Notes: a model not told the origin generated them from the letters alone. Shown: positions 27,081-36,923, numbered from the stretch's first letter. The stretch: 64,000 nt of DNA from Enterococcus viikkiensis (GCF_005405345.1 NZ_BJDW01000006.1:62001-126000); one strand, 5' to 3'. Translations and numbers: made by a program.

Positions 27081-29027
27081 TTAACCTTGGTTACGACTCA
27101 TGTTATCGATATCGTCTTTGATCGCATCAACGAATAGATTCAATTCTTGAACTTCTTGGTCCTCGCTACCGTAGCGACGAACATTGACTGTCGCACTTTC
27201 CACTTCTTTATCACCAATAACTAATAGATAAGGAATTTTTTGTGTCTGTGCTTGACGAATCTTGTAGCCAAGTTTTTCATTGCGGTCATCCACTTCCACT
27301 CGAACGCCTTCGCGCATCAAACGGTCCTTCACTTCATAGGCATAATCGCCATGGTGTTCTGGAGATACCGGTAAGATCGCTACTTGCTCTGGAGCCAACC
27401 AAGTTGGGAATGCCCCTTTGTATTGTTCAATTAAGTAGGCAGTGAAGCGTTCCATGGTTGAAACGACGCTACGGTGAACAACAACTGGGCGATGTTCTTT
27501 CCCATCTTCACCAATGTAAGACAATTCAAAACGTTCAGGTAATAGGAAGTCAAATTGGATCGTAGACAATGTTTCTTCTGTTCCTAAGGCTGTTTGGACT
27601 TGGACATCCAATTTAGGTCCATAAAAGGCTGCTTCACCATCTGCTTCAAAGTAATCAAAGCCTGATTCATCCATTACTTCTTTTAATAACCGTTGTGAGT
27701 TTTCCCACATCTCATCATCATCGAAGTATTTTTCAGTATTTTCAGGATCACGGTAACTTAAACGGAAACGATAATCTTCAAAACCAAAGTCTTTATACAC
27801 TTCTAAGATTAAGTCTAACGTCCGACGGAATTCTTCTTTGATTTGATCTGGTCGAACAAAGATGTGGGCATCATTCATCGTCATTTCACGAACACGTTGT
27901 AGCCCAGACAAAGCACCAGATTTTTCATAACGGTGGTCCATCCCAAGTTCAGCTAAACGAATTGGCAACTCACGGTATGAGTGAATGTGATTTTTATAAA
28001 TCATCATGTGATGTGGACAGTTCATTGGACGTAAGACTAATGATTCCTCACCGTCTCCCATATCCATGATTGGGAACATATCATCCTTGTAGTGATCCCA
28101 GTGACCAGAAGTTTTGTACAAGCCAGTGTCCGCAAGAACTGGCGTATAAACGTGTTCATAGCCCATTGAAATTTCTTTATCAACGATGTATCGCTCGATC
28201 ACGCGGCGGATAGTGGCCCCTTTTGGTAACCAGAACGGCAAGCCTGAACCCACTTCTTGTGAGATCATAAATAAATCTAATTCTTTCCCTAATTTACGGT
28301 GATCACGTTCTTTGGCTTCTTCACGCATCTTCAAGAAATGATCTAGATCCGCTTGATTAAAGAAGGCTGTTCCATAGATTCGTTGCATCATTTGGTTATC
28401 AGAATTTCCACGCCAGTAAGCGCCCGCTACTGATAATAATTTGAAGACTTTGATTTTTCCAGTTGAAGGAACGTGTGGTCCGCGACATAAGTCAGTGAAT
28501 TCACCTTGTGTATAGGCTGTAATCACTTCATCTTCTGGTAGATCAGTAATCAATTCTACTTTGTAAGGATCATAGCTAAAGAAATCTAGCGCTTCTTGGC
28601 GGCTCATGACTTTGCGTTCGATCGGTAAGTTTTCTTTGACAATCTTCTTCATTTCTTTTTCGATTGCCGGGAAGTCTTCTTCACTGATTTGGTCGCCTTC
28701 TCCATTATCTGTATCATAGTAGAACCCAGAATCAATGGCTGGACCTACACCAAAGTGCATGTTAGGAAATAAACGACGGATCGCTTGTGCCATTAAATGA
28801 GCGCTTGAATGACGCATTAATGGTAGGGCTTCTTCATCACTTTCAGTGACGATTTTTAATTCCGCGTCTTCTTCAATCCCGCGATTCAAATCTTCTAATT
28901 GACCGTTCACTACAACGGCTAAGGCTTTTTTGGCTAATGAGCTAGAAATACTTTTTGCGATTTCTAAACCAGTCACACCATTGTCAAATTCTTTTGCTGA
29001 TCCATCTGGAAATGAAATTTTTACCAT
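27081..29027 (-). CDS. thrS: Threonyl-tRNA synthetase
   Basis: Class II synthetase charging tRNA-Thr, 648 residues. It shows the N-terminal TGS domain ([17 protein letters not shown]), the editing domain with [16 protein letters not shown] and the zinc-related Cys in FTDLCRGPH, the catalytic core with [13 protein letters not shown], motif 2 [17 protein letters not shown], and the C-terminal anticodon domain. I start at the ATG 29027, nine bases after GGGGG, since MVKISFPDG is the family start. Monocistronic, under a threonine T-box. Confidence 0.97.
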   Translation of the reverse strand: MVKISFPDGSAKEFDNGVTGLEIAKSISSSLAKKALAVVVNGQLEDLNRGIEEDAELKIVTESDEEALPLMRHSSAHLMAQAIRRLFPNMHFGVGPAIDSGFYYDTDNGEGDQISEEDFPAIEKEMKKIVKENLPIERKVMSRQEALDFFSYDPYKVELITDLPEDEVITAYTQGEFTDLCRGPHVPSTGKIKVFKLLSVAGAYWRGNSDNQMMQRIYGTAFFNQADLDHFLKMREEAKERDHRKLGKELDLFMISQEVGSGLPFWLPKGATIRRVIERYIVDKEISMGYEHVYTPVLADTGLYKTSGHWDHYKDDMFPIMDMGDGEESLVLRPMNCPHHMMIYKNHIHSYRELPIRLAELGMDHRYEKSGALSGLQRVREMTMNDAHIFVRPDQIKEEFRRTLDLILEVYKDFGFEDYRFRLSYRDPENTEKYFDDDEMWENSQRLLKEVMDESGFDYFEADGEAAFYGPKLDVQVQTALGTEETLSTIQFDFLLPERFELSYIGEDGKEHRPVVVHRSVVSTMERFTAYLIEQYKGAFPTWLAPEQVAILPVSPEHHGDYAYEVKDRLMREGVRVEVDDRNEKLGYKIRQAQTQKIPYLLVIGDKEVESATVNVRRYGSEDQEVQELNLFVDAIKDDIDNMSRNQG

Positions 29028-29225
29028 CCTGTAGTTCCCCCTTATTAGTTTTGATTGATAGAAAAAAGGATTCTTAAACACGTTTTTTTGTTAGGCAAGT
29101 GACGTTTAGATACCCACGGCTAAGCGGAATCGGTAATAATGGTTGGATTTTCAATAGAAAACTTCAACCAGGATCTGATATACCTATCGTTCTACTAATT
29201 CGGCGAAAGCTGAAAGTAGAACTAA
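29028..29225 (-). other. Structured leader between T-box terminator and thrS
   Basis: 198 bases without a gene. Two further hairpins are visible: GTTCTACT/AGTAGAAC (29191-29222) and an imperfect GGTTGAAGTTTTC / GAAAATCCAACC (about 29143-29171). Neither has a T-run, so they are more likely RNA-processing or stability elements than terminators. Confidence 0.5.
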
Positions 29226-29454
29226 CAAAAAAGTCCTAGTACCGTAACGGTACTAGGACGAATAAACGTGGTTCCACCTAATCTTTGGACAGAATTTCTG
29301 TCCCTCACAAGCGATAACGGCGCTGTCCGCCCCTGCATTTAACAGGAGTCTTTTGAAAGTGGTCATCCCTCGCGCTTGTCTGGAAAAGTTTCAGCCGTGC
29401 TCTTCCTCTCTGCTAAACAGCTTTCAAGTTCAGGTGTCTTTCTTCATCAATCAA
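29226..29454 (-). promoter_or_regulatory. T-box riboswitch, threonine-type, controlling thrS
   Basis: Minus strand: Stem I begins GATGAAGAAAGACACC, with the specifier position ACC (29361-29363), a threonine codon, just before ACTTTC. The antiterminator core AGGTGGAACCACG lies near 29267-29279. The terminator is GTCCTAGTACCG/CGGTACTAGGAC (29233-29259) plus a T-run. Uncharged tRNA-Thr is expected to allow readthrough into thrS. Confidence 0.94.
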
Positions 29455-29464
29455 TTACAAACAC

Positions 29465-29494
29465 ATTATAAACACTTATTGATTTAAAAAGCAA
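29465..29494 (-). promoter_or_regulatory. Promoter of the thrS T-box transcript
   Basis: -35 TTGCTT (29489-29494), 18-base spacer, -10 TATAAT (29465-29470) on the minus strand, shortly before the T-box Stem I. Confidence 0.75.
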
Positions 29495-29506
29495 GTACAA
29501 CATTTA

Positions 29507-29683
29507 TTATTTCCACTTACCGCCTTGCGCATAGCGATCTTTTTGCATTTCATTAATGATGACATGGATGTTTTCCTTGGGTGCACCAGCTGTTCTAGAC
29601 ACCGCCTCCGTTACTTCTTCCACCATTTTAGTTAACTGTTCTTGTGTTCTGCCTTCTACTAATTCGATGTGTACAAATGGCAT
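29507..29683 (-). CDS. 4-oxalocrotonate tautomerase family protein
   Basis: 58-residue small tautomerase. The sequence begins [17 protein letters not shown], so Pro1 (after Met removal) is the expected catalytic base, and Arg12 is in the usual place. A GAGGAG site precedes the ATG. Family members isomerise enol/keto acids; those in Firmicutes mostly have unknown physiological substrates. Single gene just upstream of the thrS promoter. Confidence 0.9.
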   Translation of the reverse strand: MPFVHIELVEGRTQEQLTKMVEEVTEAVSRTAGAPKENIHVIINEMQKDRYAQGGKWK

Positions 29684-29761
29684 GCTGAATCACTCCTCTT
29701 ATTTTTATTACTTCGCTTAATTTTAACACAATTAAATAAAGAATAAGAGATCATCGTAGCC

Positions 29762-29935
29762 CTATTTTTTTGACCACAAAATAATCTCATCGGGACTGAA
29801 ATACAGCTGCTGTTGCCCTGTAAAACGAACCAAATATTTTTCTTGTTTGGTATCATAAAAAACGATGATACCAAAAATCCCTTTAAAAGGTCCTGTAGTT
29901 ACTGTAACGCTCTCACCCAATTTAAATTTTTCCAC
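29762..29935 (-). CDS. Small KOW-motif-like protein
   Basis: 57-residue protein with GTG start, seven bases after GGAGG. It begins EKFKLGESVTVTTGPFKGIF followed by GIIVFYDTKQEKYLVRF, the beta-barrel pattern of a KOW domain (VTVTTGPFKGIFGIIV), and ends FSPDEIILWSKK. KOW domains bind RNA or ribosomal proteins in NusG and L24/L26. Here the domain stands alone. It is conserved-looking but I do not recognise a named family. Single gene. Confidence 0.75.
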   Translation of the reverse strand: MEKFKLGESVTVTTGPFKGIFGIIVFYDTKQEKYLVRFTGQQQLYFSPDEIILWSKK

Positions 29936-30080
29936 CTTTATTCCTCCCTCATTTCTTCGACTTTACTAAAGCATAAAAAAAAAGAAACCATTCGTCAATC
30001 AGAAGCTTCGTCAAAGTCAAATCATTATTGATAGCCCTTTCTTCATGGTAAAGTAAAACAATAAGACTGGAGGAAGGAAC

Positions 30081-30491
30081 ATGGATATCTATTTACATTT
30101 TACGAATCAGGCGAAAGAAGCAATTGCGTTTTATGAAGAAGTTTTTGAAACCGAGCCCGCTCAAATCATGACGTTTGGGCAAATGCCTCAGGATGAAGAG
30201 AACCCATTAGATGACCGGTTCAAAGACTTGGTTCTGAATGCTAACCTTAAGCTTAATGATACAAATGTCATGATTTCAGATAGTCCAGAAGGGATGGCTC
30301 CGCCAATTGTCGTTGGAAATAATGTCGCTTTAGTTTTTAATGCCACCACTGCTGAAGAAGCAACGAAAATCTTCAATCGCCTCACTGAAAAAGGAACGAT
30401 TTTGTTGCCGTTGGAAAAAACTTTTTGGGCAAAATTATATGGAATGGTCAAGGATCAATACGGTGTCATGTGGCATATCAATCTCTATTAG
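30081..30491 (+). CDS. PhnB-like VOC superfamily protein
   Basis: 136 residues with the glyoxalase/3-demethylubiquinone-methyltransferase-like fold (PhnB): MDIYLHFTNQAKEAIAFYEEVF at the start and AKLYGMVKDQYGVMWHINLY at the end. GGAGGAAGGAAC precedes the ATG. It is followed 17 bases later by a two-domain paralogue. Enzymatic activity cannot be assigned; the fold often binds small molecules or metals. Confidence 0.85.
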   Translation: MDIYLHFTNQAKEAIAFYEEVFETEPAQIMTFGQMPQDEENPLDDRFKDLVLNANLKLNDTNVMISDSPEGMAPPIVVGNNVALVFNATTAEEATKIFNRLTEKGTILLPLEKTFWAKLYGMVKDQYGVMWHINLY

Positions 30492-30508
30492 AGAAAGGAT
30501 GAACGATC

Positions 30509-31372
30509 ATGGAGCATCAATTTGGCTGCTGTCTTTGGTTTGATCACAATGCTGAAGAAGCTGCAGAATTTTACTTAGAAACGTTTGAAGATAGTCACAG
30601 AAAAGAAACCTTCTATTATGTAACAGATGACCACGGAAAAATTGGAGATACACTGACTATTACTTTGGAGTTGGCTGGCTGTGAGATCATGCTATTGAAC
30701 GGTGACGATACATTCAAACCAACGCCAGCAATTTCCTATGTTGTCAATTGTGAGAATGAACAACAACTACAATTTGTCTGGGATCGGTTGAATAGTCCAG
30801 GTGAAACGTTAATGCCTTTGACCGATTATCCTGAACTTGGAAAATTTGGCTGGACAACTGATCGCTTCGGATTTTCTTGGCAAGTTCGGCTATGGGATAA
30901 TTTACAAACCATCCTCCCTTGTATCATGTTCGCCAATCAGAATTATGGCTTAGCGCAAGCCGCAATTGATGAATGGATCGAAATTTTTGGTGGCAAACTA
31001 AACTTTATGATCAAAGGAAAAGAAGAACGTTTACGAGCAGCCGGCTTTCAGCTTCGAGGACAAGATTTAATTATTATGGATAGACCCGAGAAACAAGCTT
31101 TTGATTTTTCAATGGCAAATTCATTCTATTTATATTACAAAGACCAAGCAGATATTGATGCAGCTTGGGCGGCGATTACAAAAGAAGGCAAAGAATGGCC
31201 TTGCGGTTGGATGGAAGATAAATACGGCGTCTATTGGCAAACAGCAAGTAGCCAGCTTGATGACATGCTTCGTGATCCTGATCAGGAAAAATCCAAGCGT
31301 GCGACATTGGCAATGTATGAAATGAAAAAAATTGATCTTGCTAAGATGCAGCGAGCTCATGATGGCAGTTGA
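30509..31372 (+). CDS. Two-domain PhnB-like VOC protein
   Basis: 287 residues made of two VOC/PhnB modules. The first (1-130) starts QFGCCLWFDHNAEEAAEFYLETFEDS and ends GKFGWTTDRFGFSWQV. The second (131-270) starts TILPCIMFANQNYGLAQAAI and ends CGWMEDKYGVYWQ. It is cotranscribed with the single-domain protein upstream. Both halves keep the WMxDxxGVxW-like C-terminal strand. Function unknown. Confidence 0.85.
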   Translation: MEHQFGCCLWFDHNAEEAAEFYLETFEDSHRKETFYYVTDDHGKIGDTLTITLELAGCEIMLLNGDDTFKPTPAISYVVNCENEQQLQFVWDRLNSPGETLMPLTDYPELGKFGWTTDRFGFSWQVRLWDNLQTILPCIMFANQNYGLAQAAIDEWIEIFGGKLNFMIKGKEERLRAAGFQLRGQDLIIMDRPEKQAFDFSMANSFYLYYKDQADIDAAWAAITKEGKEWPCGWMEDKYGVYWQTASSQLDDMLRDPDQEKSKRATLAMYEMKKIDLAKMQRAHDGS

Positions 31373-31385
31373 TAGTAGCGACAAC

Positions 31386-31425
31386 GAAGGACAATCAGCA
31401 ATGTTAGCTGATTGTCCTTCTTCTT
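31386..31425 (+). terminator. Terminator after the VOC gene pair
   Basis: Perfect 14-bp stem GAAGGACAATCAGC/GCTGATTGTCCTTC, then TTCTT. Confidence 0.85.
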
Positions 31426-31450
31426 GCTGATTTCTGTTCAATTCAGCCTT

Positions 31451-31480
31451 TTGCTTCTCCCAGTCCTTCTGTGCTATACT
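31451..31480 (+). promoter_or_regulatory. helD promoter
   Basis: -35 TTGCTT (31451-31456), 18-base spacer, -10 TATACT (31475-31480), about 50 bases before the helD start. Confidence 0.6.
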
Positions 31481-31529
31481 ATTATGCTGTTAAAAACAGT
31501 TTGATGGAAAAAACAAAGGAGGATGCTCA

Positions 31530-33809
31530 ATGAACGCTAGAGAGTACGAACAAGAGCACGTCCAACAGACAAGCACCTTAATCCAACAAGAAATTGCTTT
31601 TTTGGACAATCAAAAAAAAGAAACAAAGTCAAAATTTGATACCGACATGTTGGAAAATGCCGGTCAAAAGATTCAAGCCGGTTCCTTTGAAGCATTAGCT
31701 GATACGATGGCGGAAACGCGCCAACATGAGCAAGAGTTGTTAGTACGCTATCAAACCTTCGCTTCACAAGAAAAACGTCAAAAAGTGCTTAAACTAATGG
31801 GGCAAAATCCCTACTTTGCTCGGATCGATTTTAAAGAAGACCAAGAAGCGGAGACACTTTATTTAGGAATCGCTTCTTTAAGAGATACAAAAGAAGAAAC
31901 GATCGTCATTGACTGGCGGGCCCCCATCGCCAATCTTTATTATGAAGGCACACTAGGTCAAACCCATTATGAAGCTCATGACGCGATCATTCCCATCGAA
32001 TTATTATTGAAACGACAATTCAAAATTCGTGAAGGTCAGATTTTATCAATGGTGGATACCTCCGAAGCAATCAATGATGATTTCTTATTAGAAATTTTAG
32101 ATGAAGCCTCTTCGAACCATATGAAAAATATCGTGGCGACGATCCAACGTTCGCAAAACGAGATCATTCGCGATACGAGAAGCAAAGTTTTAGTCGTGGA
32201 AGGAATCGCCGGCAGCGGAAAAACTTCTGCGTTGTTGCAGCGAGTTGCCTACCTTCTTTATCATAATCGCAAATGGCTAGATAACGAACAAGTATTGCTA
32301 TTCTCGCCAAACCATATTTTTTCAGATTACATTTCGACTGTCCTACCTTCTCTTGGTGAAAGTGGGATACCAACGGAAACCTTCAAAACATTCTTAGCCG
32401 CATTATTGCCGACCTATCAGATTCATACGGAGGAAAGTCATGAAGAAGTCTTCCTTTCTGGTCAAGATGACCGTGTCTTGAGAGCGAAAAGTAGTTTTGC
32501 CATCGTTCAATCCCTGTATCGCTACGTGAAACAAATTTCTGATTTTGGTCCCTTGTTCCGTGATTTAAAGCTAAAGCAAGATGTATTGATTCCTAAACAG
32601 CAAATCCGTAACTGGTACCAAGAAGCCAATCCTAGTTTACCGATGTATCAACGAATGCAACTGTTACAAACGAAACTTTTGAAGAAATTAGGCGGCTTGG
32701 AAAAGGATGAGATGAAAAAGGATTGGGCGAAGAAAGCGGCCGACGAATTAGTCGATGCGGTTTTTGTCAATAATCCCGATATGGAAGATTCTGAAAAGGC
32801 GGAGCGTCGATTGCGTCGTCAAATGACACAAAAAATTGTCCGAAAGAAATTCCGTCCTATACGCCGCCAAATCAATCGTTTCGGTTTTATCAATTATGCG
32901 AAGCAATACCTGCATTTTCTACAACAGGTTCCCGATAGTTTATTAAAACACTATCAACTGACAGAAGAACATTGGAAAACGATGCAAACGGAATTACTGC
33001 AAGATTTCAAACGGAAAGACATTAGCTTGGAAGATGGCACCTTATTATTTCTATTAATGAAGGCAATCCATCCACTCGATGTCAGACAAAAGGCCCGTTT
33101 TATCTTCATTGATGAGATGCAGGACTTTTCACCGGCACAAGTCGCTTTGTTGAAACATTTGTATCCCAAAGCTACCTACACATTATGCGGGGACTTGAAC
33201 CAAAAAGTTTTTGGCAATGAAAGTATGGTCCATTCATTGACAGAGATTTTCCCTGAGCAAGAATTGACGCATTTTGAGCTGACAACTAGTTATCGTTCCA
33301 CTGAGGAGATCACTAATTTTGCCAATCAATTTTTGACCCAAGAAAATCGGGTAGAACTTACCGCTCGCGTAGGCGATTTACCGAATATTTATTATGCCAA
33401 TGAAAAACGTCAAATGATCGACGGGTTGGTTCAACAAATCGAAGAAACAAAGGAACTGGCAAAGTATTGGCGCACCGCAATCATTGCGAAAACCGTAGAA
33501 GAGTGCCAAGACCTTTATAACCAATTGACGCCTGAGCAAAAAGACCACGTCCAGCTACTAACAGATGGTGAGGACTTCATGAAGAAGAGTCTGCTCATTA
33601 TTCCTACTTACTTAGCCAAGGGGTTGGAATTTGATCGCGTCTTTGCATGGAACGTCTCACCAGAAAATTATCACACGGAACAAGACAAGCTGATTTTATA
33701 CACCGTCTGCACCCGTGCGATGCATGAACTAAACCTATTAGTCGTTGATCAAAAGAGTCCCTTATTAGAAAGAATACCCGAAACACTTTATCAAGAAAAA
33801 GCGATTTAA
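31530..33809 (+). CDS. helD: HelD-type RNA polymerase recycling ATPase
   Basis: 759-residue superfamily I helicase-like ATPase. The N-terminal coiled segment (MNAREYEQEHVQQTSTLIQQ...) is the polymerase-binding arm of HelD. Walker A GIAGSGKTSALLQR lies at 225-238, Walker B FIDEMQDFSPAQ near 530, and the C-terminal helicase motifs include TYLAKGLEFDRV. HelD releases RNA polymerase from stalled or post-termination complexes. GGAGG precedes the ATG. Monocistronic. A UvrD-like DNA repair helicase is less likely because of the N-terminal arm. Confidence 0.93.
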   Translation: MNAREYEQEHVQQTSTLIQQEIAFLDNQKKETKSKFDTDMLENAGQKIQAGSFEALADTMAETRQHEQELLVRYQTFASQEKRQKVLKLMGQNPYFARIDFKEDQEAETLYLGIASLRDTKEETIVIDWRAPIANLYYEGTLGQTHYEAHDAIIPIELLLKRQFKIREGQILSMVDTSEAINDDFLLEILDEASSNHMKNIVATIQRSQNEIIRDTRSKVLVVEGIAGSGKTSALLQRVAYLLYHNRKWLDNEQVLLFSPNHIFSDYISTVLPSLGESGIPTETFKTFLAALLPTYQIHTEESHEEVFLSGQDDRVLRAKSSFAIVQSLYRYVKQISDFGPLFRDLKLKQDVLIPKQQIRNWYQEANPSLPMYQRMQLLQTKLLKKLGGLEKDEMKKDWAKKAADELVDAVFVNNPDMEDSEKAERRLRRQMTQKIVRKKFRPIRRQINRFGFINYAKQYLHFLQQVPDSLLKHYQLTEEHWKTMQTELLQDFKRKDISLEDGTLLFLLMKAIHPLDVRQKARFIFIDEMQDFSPAQVALLKHLYPKATYTLCGDLNQKVFGNESMVHSLTEIFPEQELTHFELTTSYRSTEEITNFANQFLTQENRVELTARVGDLPNIYYANEKRQMIDGLVQQIEETKELAKYWRTAIIAKTVEECQDLYNQLTPEQKDHVQLLTDGEDFMKKSLLIIPTYLAKGLEFDRVFAWNVSPENYHTEQDKLILYTVCTRAMHELNLLVVDQKSPLLERIPETLYQEKAI

Positions 33810-33817
33810 GTAAAAAA

Positions 33818-33859
33818 ATAAAGAAGACAAGGAAACATAATTTCCTTGCCTTCTTCTTT
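33818..33859. terminator. Bidirectional terminator helD/yebC
   Basis: Stem AAAGAAGACAAGGAAA / TTTCCTTGCCTTCTTCTTT between two convergent genes, with T-runs in both directions. Confidence 0.85.
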
Positions 33860-33860
33860 T

Positions 33861-34580
33861 TTAATCGTCTAACTCAACGTTATGATAAATTTGTTGAACA
33901 TCTTCTAATTCATCTAATACGTCGATCATTTTTTCAAATTTTTCTAAGTCATCCCCGGTCAATGTCACTTCGTTTTGCGGAATCATTTGCATTTCAGCCA
34001 TCGAGAATTCTGTAATGCCCTTCTCCTTCAAAGCTGCTTGGATCTCATTGAAATCTTCTGGTTCGCCATAGACGATAATTTGTCCATCTTCGTCAACAAC
34101 ATCGCGAACATCAATTTCTTTTTCCATTAAATATTCCAACACTTCATCCGCATCAGCACCGGTAAAGCCGAATAAAGCAGTATTGTCGAACATATAAGCA
34201 ACCGCACCAGAGACACCCATGTTTCCGCCATTTTTACCAAAGGCCGCGCGGACATCAGACGCAGTCCGATTGACATTATTCGTCAAGGCGTCAACGATGA
34301 CCATTGAACCATTCGGTCCGAAGCCTTCATAGCGTAGTTCTTGGAACGTTTCGTCGCCAGAGCCTTTTGCTTTTTCGATTGCACGATCAATAATATGTTT
34401 TGGCACATTATAGGTTTTCGCCCGTTCAATAACAAAACGCAGCTTTTGGTTGGCATGCGGATCAGGGTCTCCTGATTTTGCTGCTGCATAAATTTCGATC
34501 CCAAATTTTGCGTAAATTTTACTATTGTTTGCATCCTTCGCAGTCTTCTTAGCTACGATGTTCGCCCACTTACGTCCCAT
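33861..34580 (-). CDS. YebC/PmpR-family protein
   Basis: 239 residues, with the family N-terminus [30 protein letters not shown] and the internal [20 protein letters not shown] and [18 protein letters not shown] blocks. Family members are described as transcription regulators or, more recently, as translation factors that help ribosomes through proline stretches. Three-domain length is normal. Single gene. Confidence 0.95.
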   Translation of the reverse strand: MGRKWANIVAKKTAKDANNSKIYAKFGIEIYAAAKSGDPDPHANQKLRFVIERAKTYNVPKHIIDRAIEKAKGSGDETFQELRYEGFGPNGSMVIVDALTNNVNRTASDVRAAFGKNGGNMGVSGAVAYMFDNTALFGFTGADADEVLEYLMEKEIDVRDVVDEDGQIIVYGEPEDFNEIQAALKEKGITEFSMAEMQMIPQNEVTLTGDDLEKFEKMIDVLDELEDVQQIYHNVELDD

Positions 34581-34652
34581 GTTTTCACTTCACTTCCGTT
34601 AATTTTTTACTTTTTCATTATAACGACTCCCCTGTACTTTGGAAAGTCTTTT

Positions 34653-35792
34653 TTAAACTTGAATGGGAAATCGCCCACTTGTCTGTTCAGTGGGACAAAT
34701 CAATTGATAAATTTGATCAGCACGATACGTTAGAAAATGCTGTTCTCGTTCCTTTTGACCTATTTTCGCAGCAACTGGCAATGCAAACTGCTTTTTCTTT
34801 TGGTTTAAATACGCTTGTCCTTTTTGCGTGAAACCTAAAATATGTAACAGTGAATCTGCTTGTTCCGCTTTTATTTCGGCTTCATGAATTTGTAGTAAGA
34901 CATAGGTAAGTAAACGTTGCAACCGTGGCTGCGTATAGCGTTTCGTAATAATTGCTTGTAAATAATCGGAAAAATTAGCCGCCTTCTGACTGGTCAAGCG
35001 GTGCTCCAAGCCCTCATTCATTTGATAAAGCTCTTGCAGCCCTTTCAACGAAGTAGCCCGCAGCTGATACTGCAGCAAGGGCCAAAAATCAGACCAAGAA
35101 ATGTGTGTGCTTTGCAACGCGCGTCGTGTCTCAACAGGGACAAAGTCTGACACCGCTTCTCCTGCTAAGACCGCTTGTCGGATGCCAGTAGCACTGGCAA
35201 ATTGATTATCCACCAGTGACTCATCGTGATAGCCTTGATCTTTGCGAGGTAATGGGAAAATTTCCATCGGATGATCGTAAAAGGCATTTTCCTTAGCGTA
35301 ACTTAACCCTAAAATATGATTTGGCGGAAAATCTTTCGCCTTTGGATAGAGTCGTGACACGGCCTCCGCCATTTTTTCAGGATAACTCCAGCCAACCGGC
35401 AATTCATGAAACAACTGATCGATTGCTGTTTGCTCTTCCATAAAAAAACGGCCGTAATCAGCGTAATCAAACGTCGCCTGATTGTCCGTCCCGAAACATA
35501 AAGCATCGCAATTCAAGGCTTGCAGCAACTTGATGCTACCCTTCGCGAAATAATCCGCTGATTGAACGGCCCAAGCAAATGGCAACTCCACAACGAGATC
35601 AACGCCATTTTTCAATGCTGCTTCGGCCCGCGACCATTTATCTGTAATCGCCGGCTCTCCACGCTGTAAAAAATTCCCGCTCATCACCGCTACAACTACA
35701 TCTGCTCCACTTAGTTCCCGCGCTTTTTGAGCGTGATATTTATGCCCATTGTGGAACGGATTATATTCCACAACTATCCCGCAACTTCGCAA
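34653..35792 (-). CDS. tmcAL: tRNA(Met) cytidine acetate ligase
   Basis: Activates acetate with ATP and transfers it to the wobble cytidine of elongator tRNA-Met (ac4C34). The nucleotidyltransferase motif VEYNPFHNGHKYH is near the N-terminus, with SGNFLQRGEPA and DKWSRAEAAL following. I propose the TTG at 35792: it lies seven bases after AGGGGG and gives MRSCGIVVEYNPFHNGH, the usual family start. The ATG at 35798 touches the ribosome site. This gives 379 residues. It lies just past the terminator of the upstream operon. Confidence 0.93.
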   Translation of the reverse strand: MRSCGIVVEYNPFHNGHKYHAQKARELSGADVVVAVMSGNFLQRGEPAITDKWSRAEAALKNGVDLVVELPFAWAVQSADYFAKGSIKLLQALNCDALCFGTDNQATFDYADYGRFFMEEQTAIDQLFHELPVGWSYPEKMAEAVSRLYPKAKDFPPNHILGLSYAKENAFYDHPMEIFPLPRKDQGYHDESLVDNQFASATGIRQAVLAGEAVSDFVPVETRRALQSTHISWSDFWPLLQYQLRATSLKGLQELYQMNEGLEHRLTSQKAANFSDYLQAIITKRYTQPRLQRLLTYVLLQIHEAEIKAEQADSLLHILGFTQKGQAYLNQKKKQFALPVAAKIGQKEREQHFLTYRADQIYQLICPTEQTSGRFPIQV

Positions 35793-35830
35793 AGCCATTC
35801 CCCCTTTAATCAAAAAAATCTGTCTTCAAC

Positions 35831-35854
35831 AAAAAAACCGAGATTTCTCTCGGC
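35831..35854 (-). terminator. Terminator of the yqeG-methyltransferase operon
   Basis: Short GC-rich stem CCGAGAG/CTCTCGG (35838-35853) immediately after the methyltransferase stop, with a seven-T run. Confidence 0.8.
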
Positions 35855-36585
35855 TATTTTTGACAAACAAAAAACCAGCGTTTGCTTGTCTTGTTTGGTT
35901 GTTCATCCGTAAAGTCCGCAAAGACCTCAACTTTGCTAAAGCCCACCTCTGTCAGCATGTCTTGATACATTTCTAGGGGATAGGTTCGCTCTTGATGAAG
36001 TTCATCAAATCGTTCAAATTTTTCTCCGGCTTCTTTGACGAAAAAGGTTAAAAAATGTTCGATACTATGAGGAACCTCGCCGGGATAACTATCCCACAAA
36101 AATGCAAAATCTTCTGTCTGATCATGGAAACTATAATTAGGAAAGACTTCATCCACTTGATAGGTTGAATGCACATCGAAAATAAAGCTACCCTTTTCTT
36201 TCAACAACTGATACACGCCGCTAAAAACTTGTTGAACTTGCGTCGCGTCTTGCATATAGCAAAGAGAATCAGAAAAACAGGTCACGGCCTGATAATCCCC
36301 GATATCAGTCAAATCCAGCATATCGCCAGCGATCCAATTAATTGAAACATCTTCTTGGATTGCCCGGTCACTAGCCAGCGTCAACATTTCCTCCGATAGA
36401 TCCAGACCCGTCACCTCAAAGTCTGCCTTAGCAAATTCAACAGCTAACGCCCCCGTTCCACAAGCCAACTCTAAAATCTGCTTGGTCCCTTGAGGTAAGT
36501 GTTTCAGTGAAAAGGCTAACCATTGCTGATACAACGAATCATCCATCACTTCATCATAAACAAAAGCAAATGTTTCGTATGCCAT
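35854..36585 (-). CDS. Class I SAM-dependent methyltransferase
   Basis: 243 residues. The SAM-binding motif I is ILELACGTGALAVEFA near residue 40, and motif II-like GLDLSEEML follows. The C-terminal half is characteristic of the methyltransferase always found after rsfS in Firmicutes (YqeM-like). The ATG overlaps the rsfS stop by one base (TAATG), so translation is coupled. The substrate is not established; the conserved context suggests ribosome or tRNA biology. Confidence 0.9.
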   Translation of the reverse strand: MAYETFAFVYDEVMDDSLYQQWLAFSLKHLPQGTKQILELACGTGALAVEFAKADFEVTGLDLSEEMLTLASDRAIQEDVSINWIAGDMLDLTDIGDYQAVTCFSDSLCYMQDATQVQQVFSGVYQLLKEKGSFIFDVHSTYQVDEVFPNYSFHDQTEDFAFLWDSYPGEVPHSIEHFLTFFVKEAGEKFERFDELHQERTYPLEMYQDMLTEVGFSKVEVFADFTDEQPNKTSKRWFFVCQK

Positions 36586-36923
36586 TAGTCGATCCAAGCC
36601 TCAATGTTTTCTAGCGGTGCATCAGACCATAGTTTTTCTAAGTTATAAAATTCTCGCTCTGAAGGACTGAACACGTGAACGATCAAATCGCCTAAGTCGA
36701 TCAAAACCCATTTTCCGCCATCTTTTCCTTCTACTCGTTTCACTTCTACTTGCGCTTCTTCTTCCTTGTCAATGATCTCATCAACGATTGCGTTGATTTG
36801 ACGATCTGAATTAGCGGAACAAATCATAAAATAATCGGCTAATAAAGAGACTTGTGTAACATCCAAGGCAACAATATCCACCGCCCGTTTTGAATCAGCT
36901 GCTTTTACTGCAATTTCTAACAT
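36585..36923 (-). CDS. rsfS: Ribosomal silencing factor RsfS
   Basis: Binds L14 and blocks 30S-50S joining in starvation. The 112-residue frame from ATG contains LEIAVKAADSKRAVDIVALD and YFMICSANSDRQINAIVDEI. That ATG has no ribosome site: AGGAGG (36948-36953) is 24 bases upstream. In-frame codons ATC (36941) and ATA (36938) lie six and nine bases after AGGAGG and would add IDSKK or DSKK, matching the few extra residues usual in the family. A non-AUG start is therefore likely. It is in the yqeK-rsfS-methyltransferase operon. Confidence 0.94.
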   Translation of the reverse strand: MLEIAVKAADSKRAVDIVALDVTQVSLLADYFMICSANSDRQINAIVDEIIDKEEEAQVEVKRVEGKDGGKWVLIDLGDLIVHVFSPSEREFYNLEKLWSDAPLENIEAWID

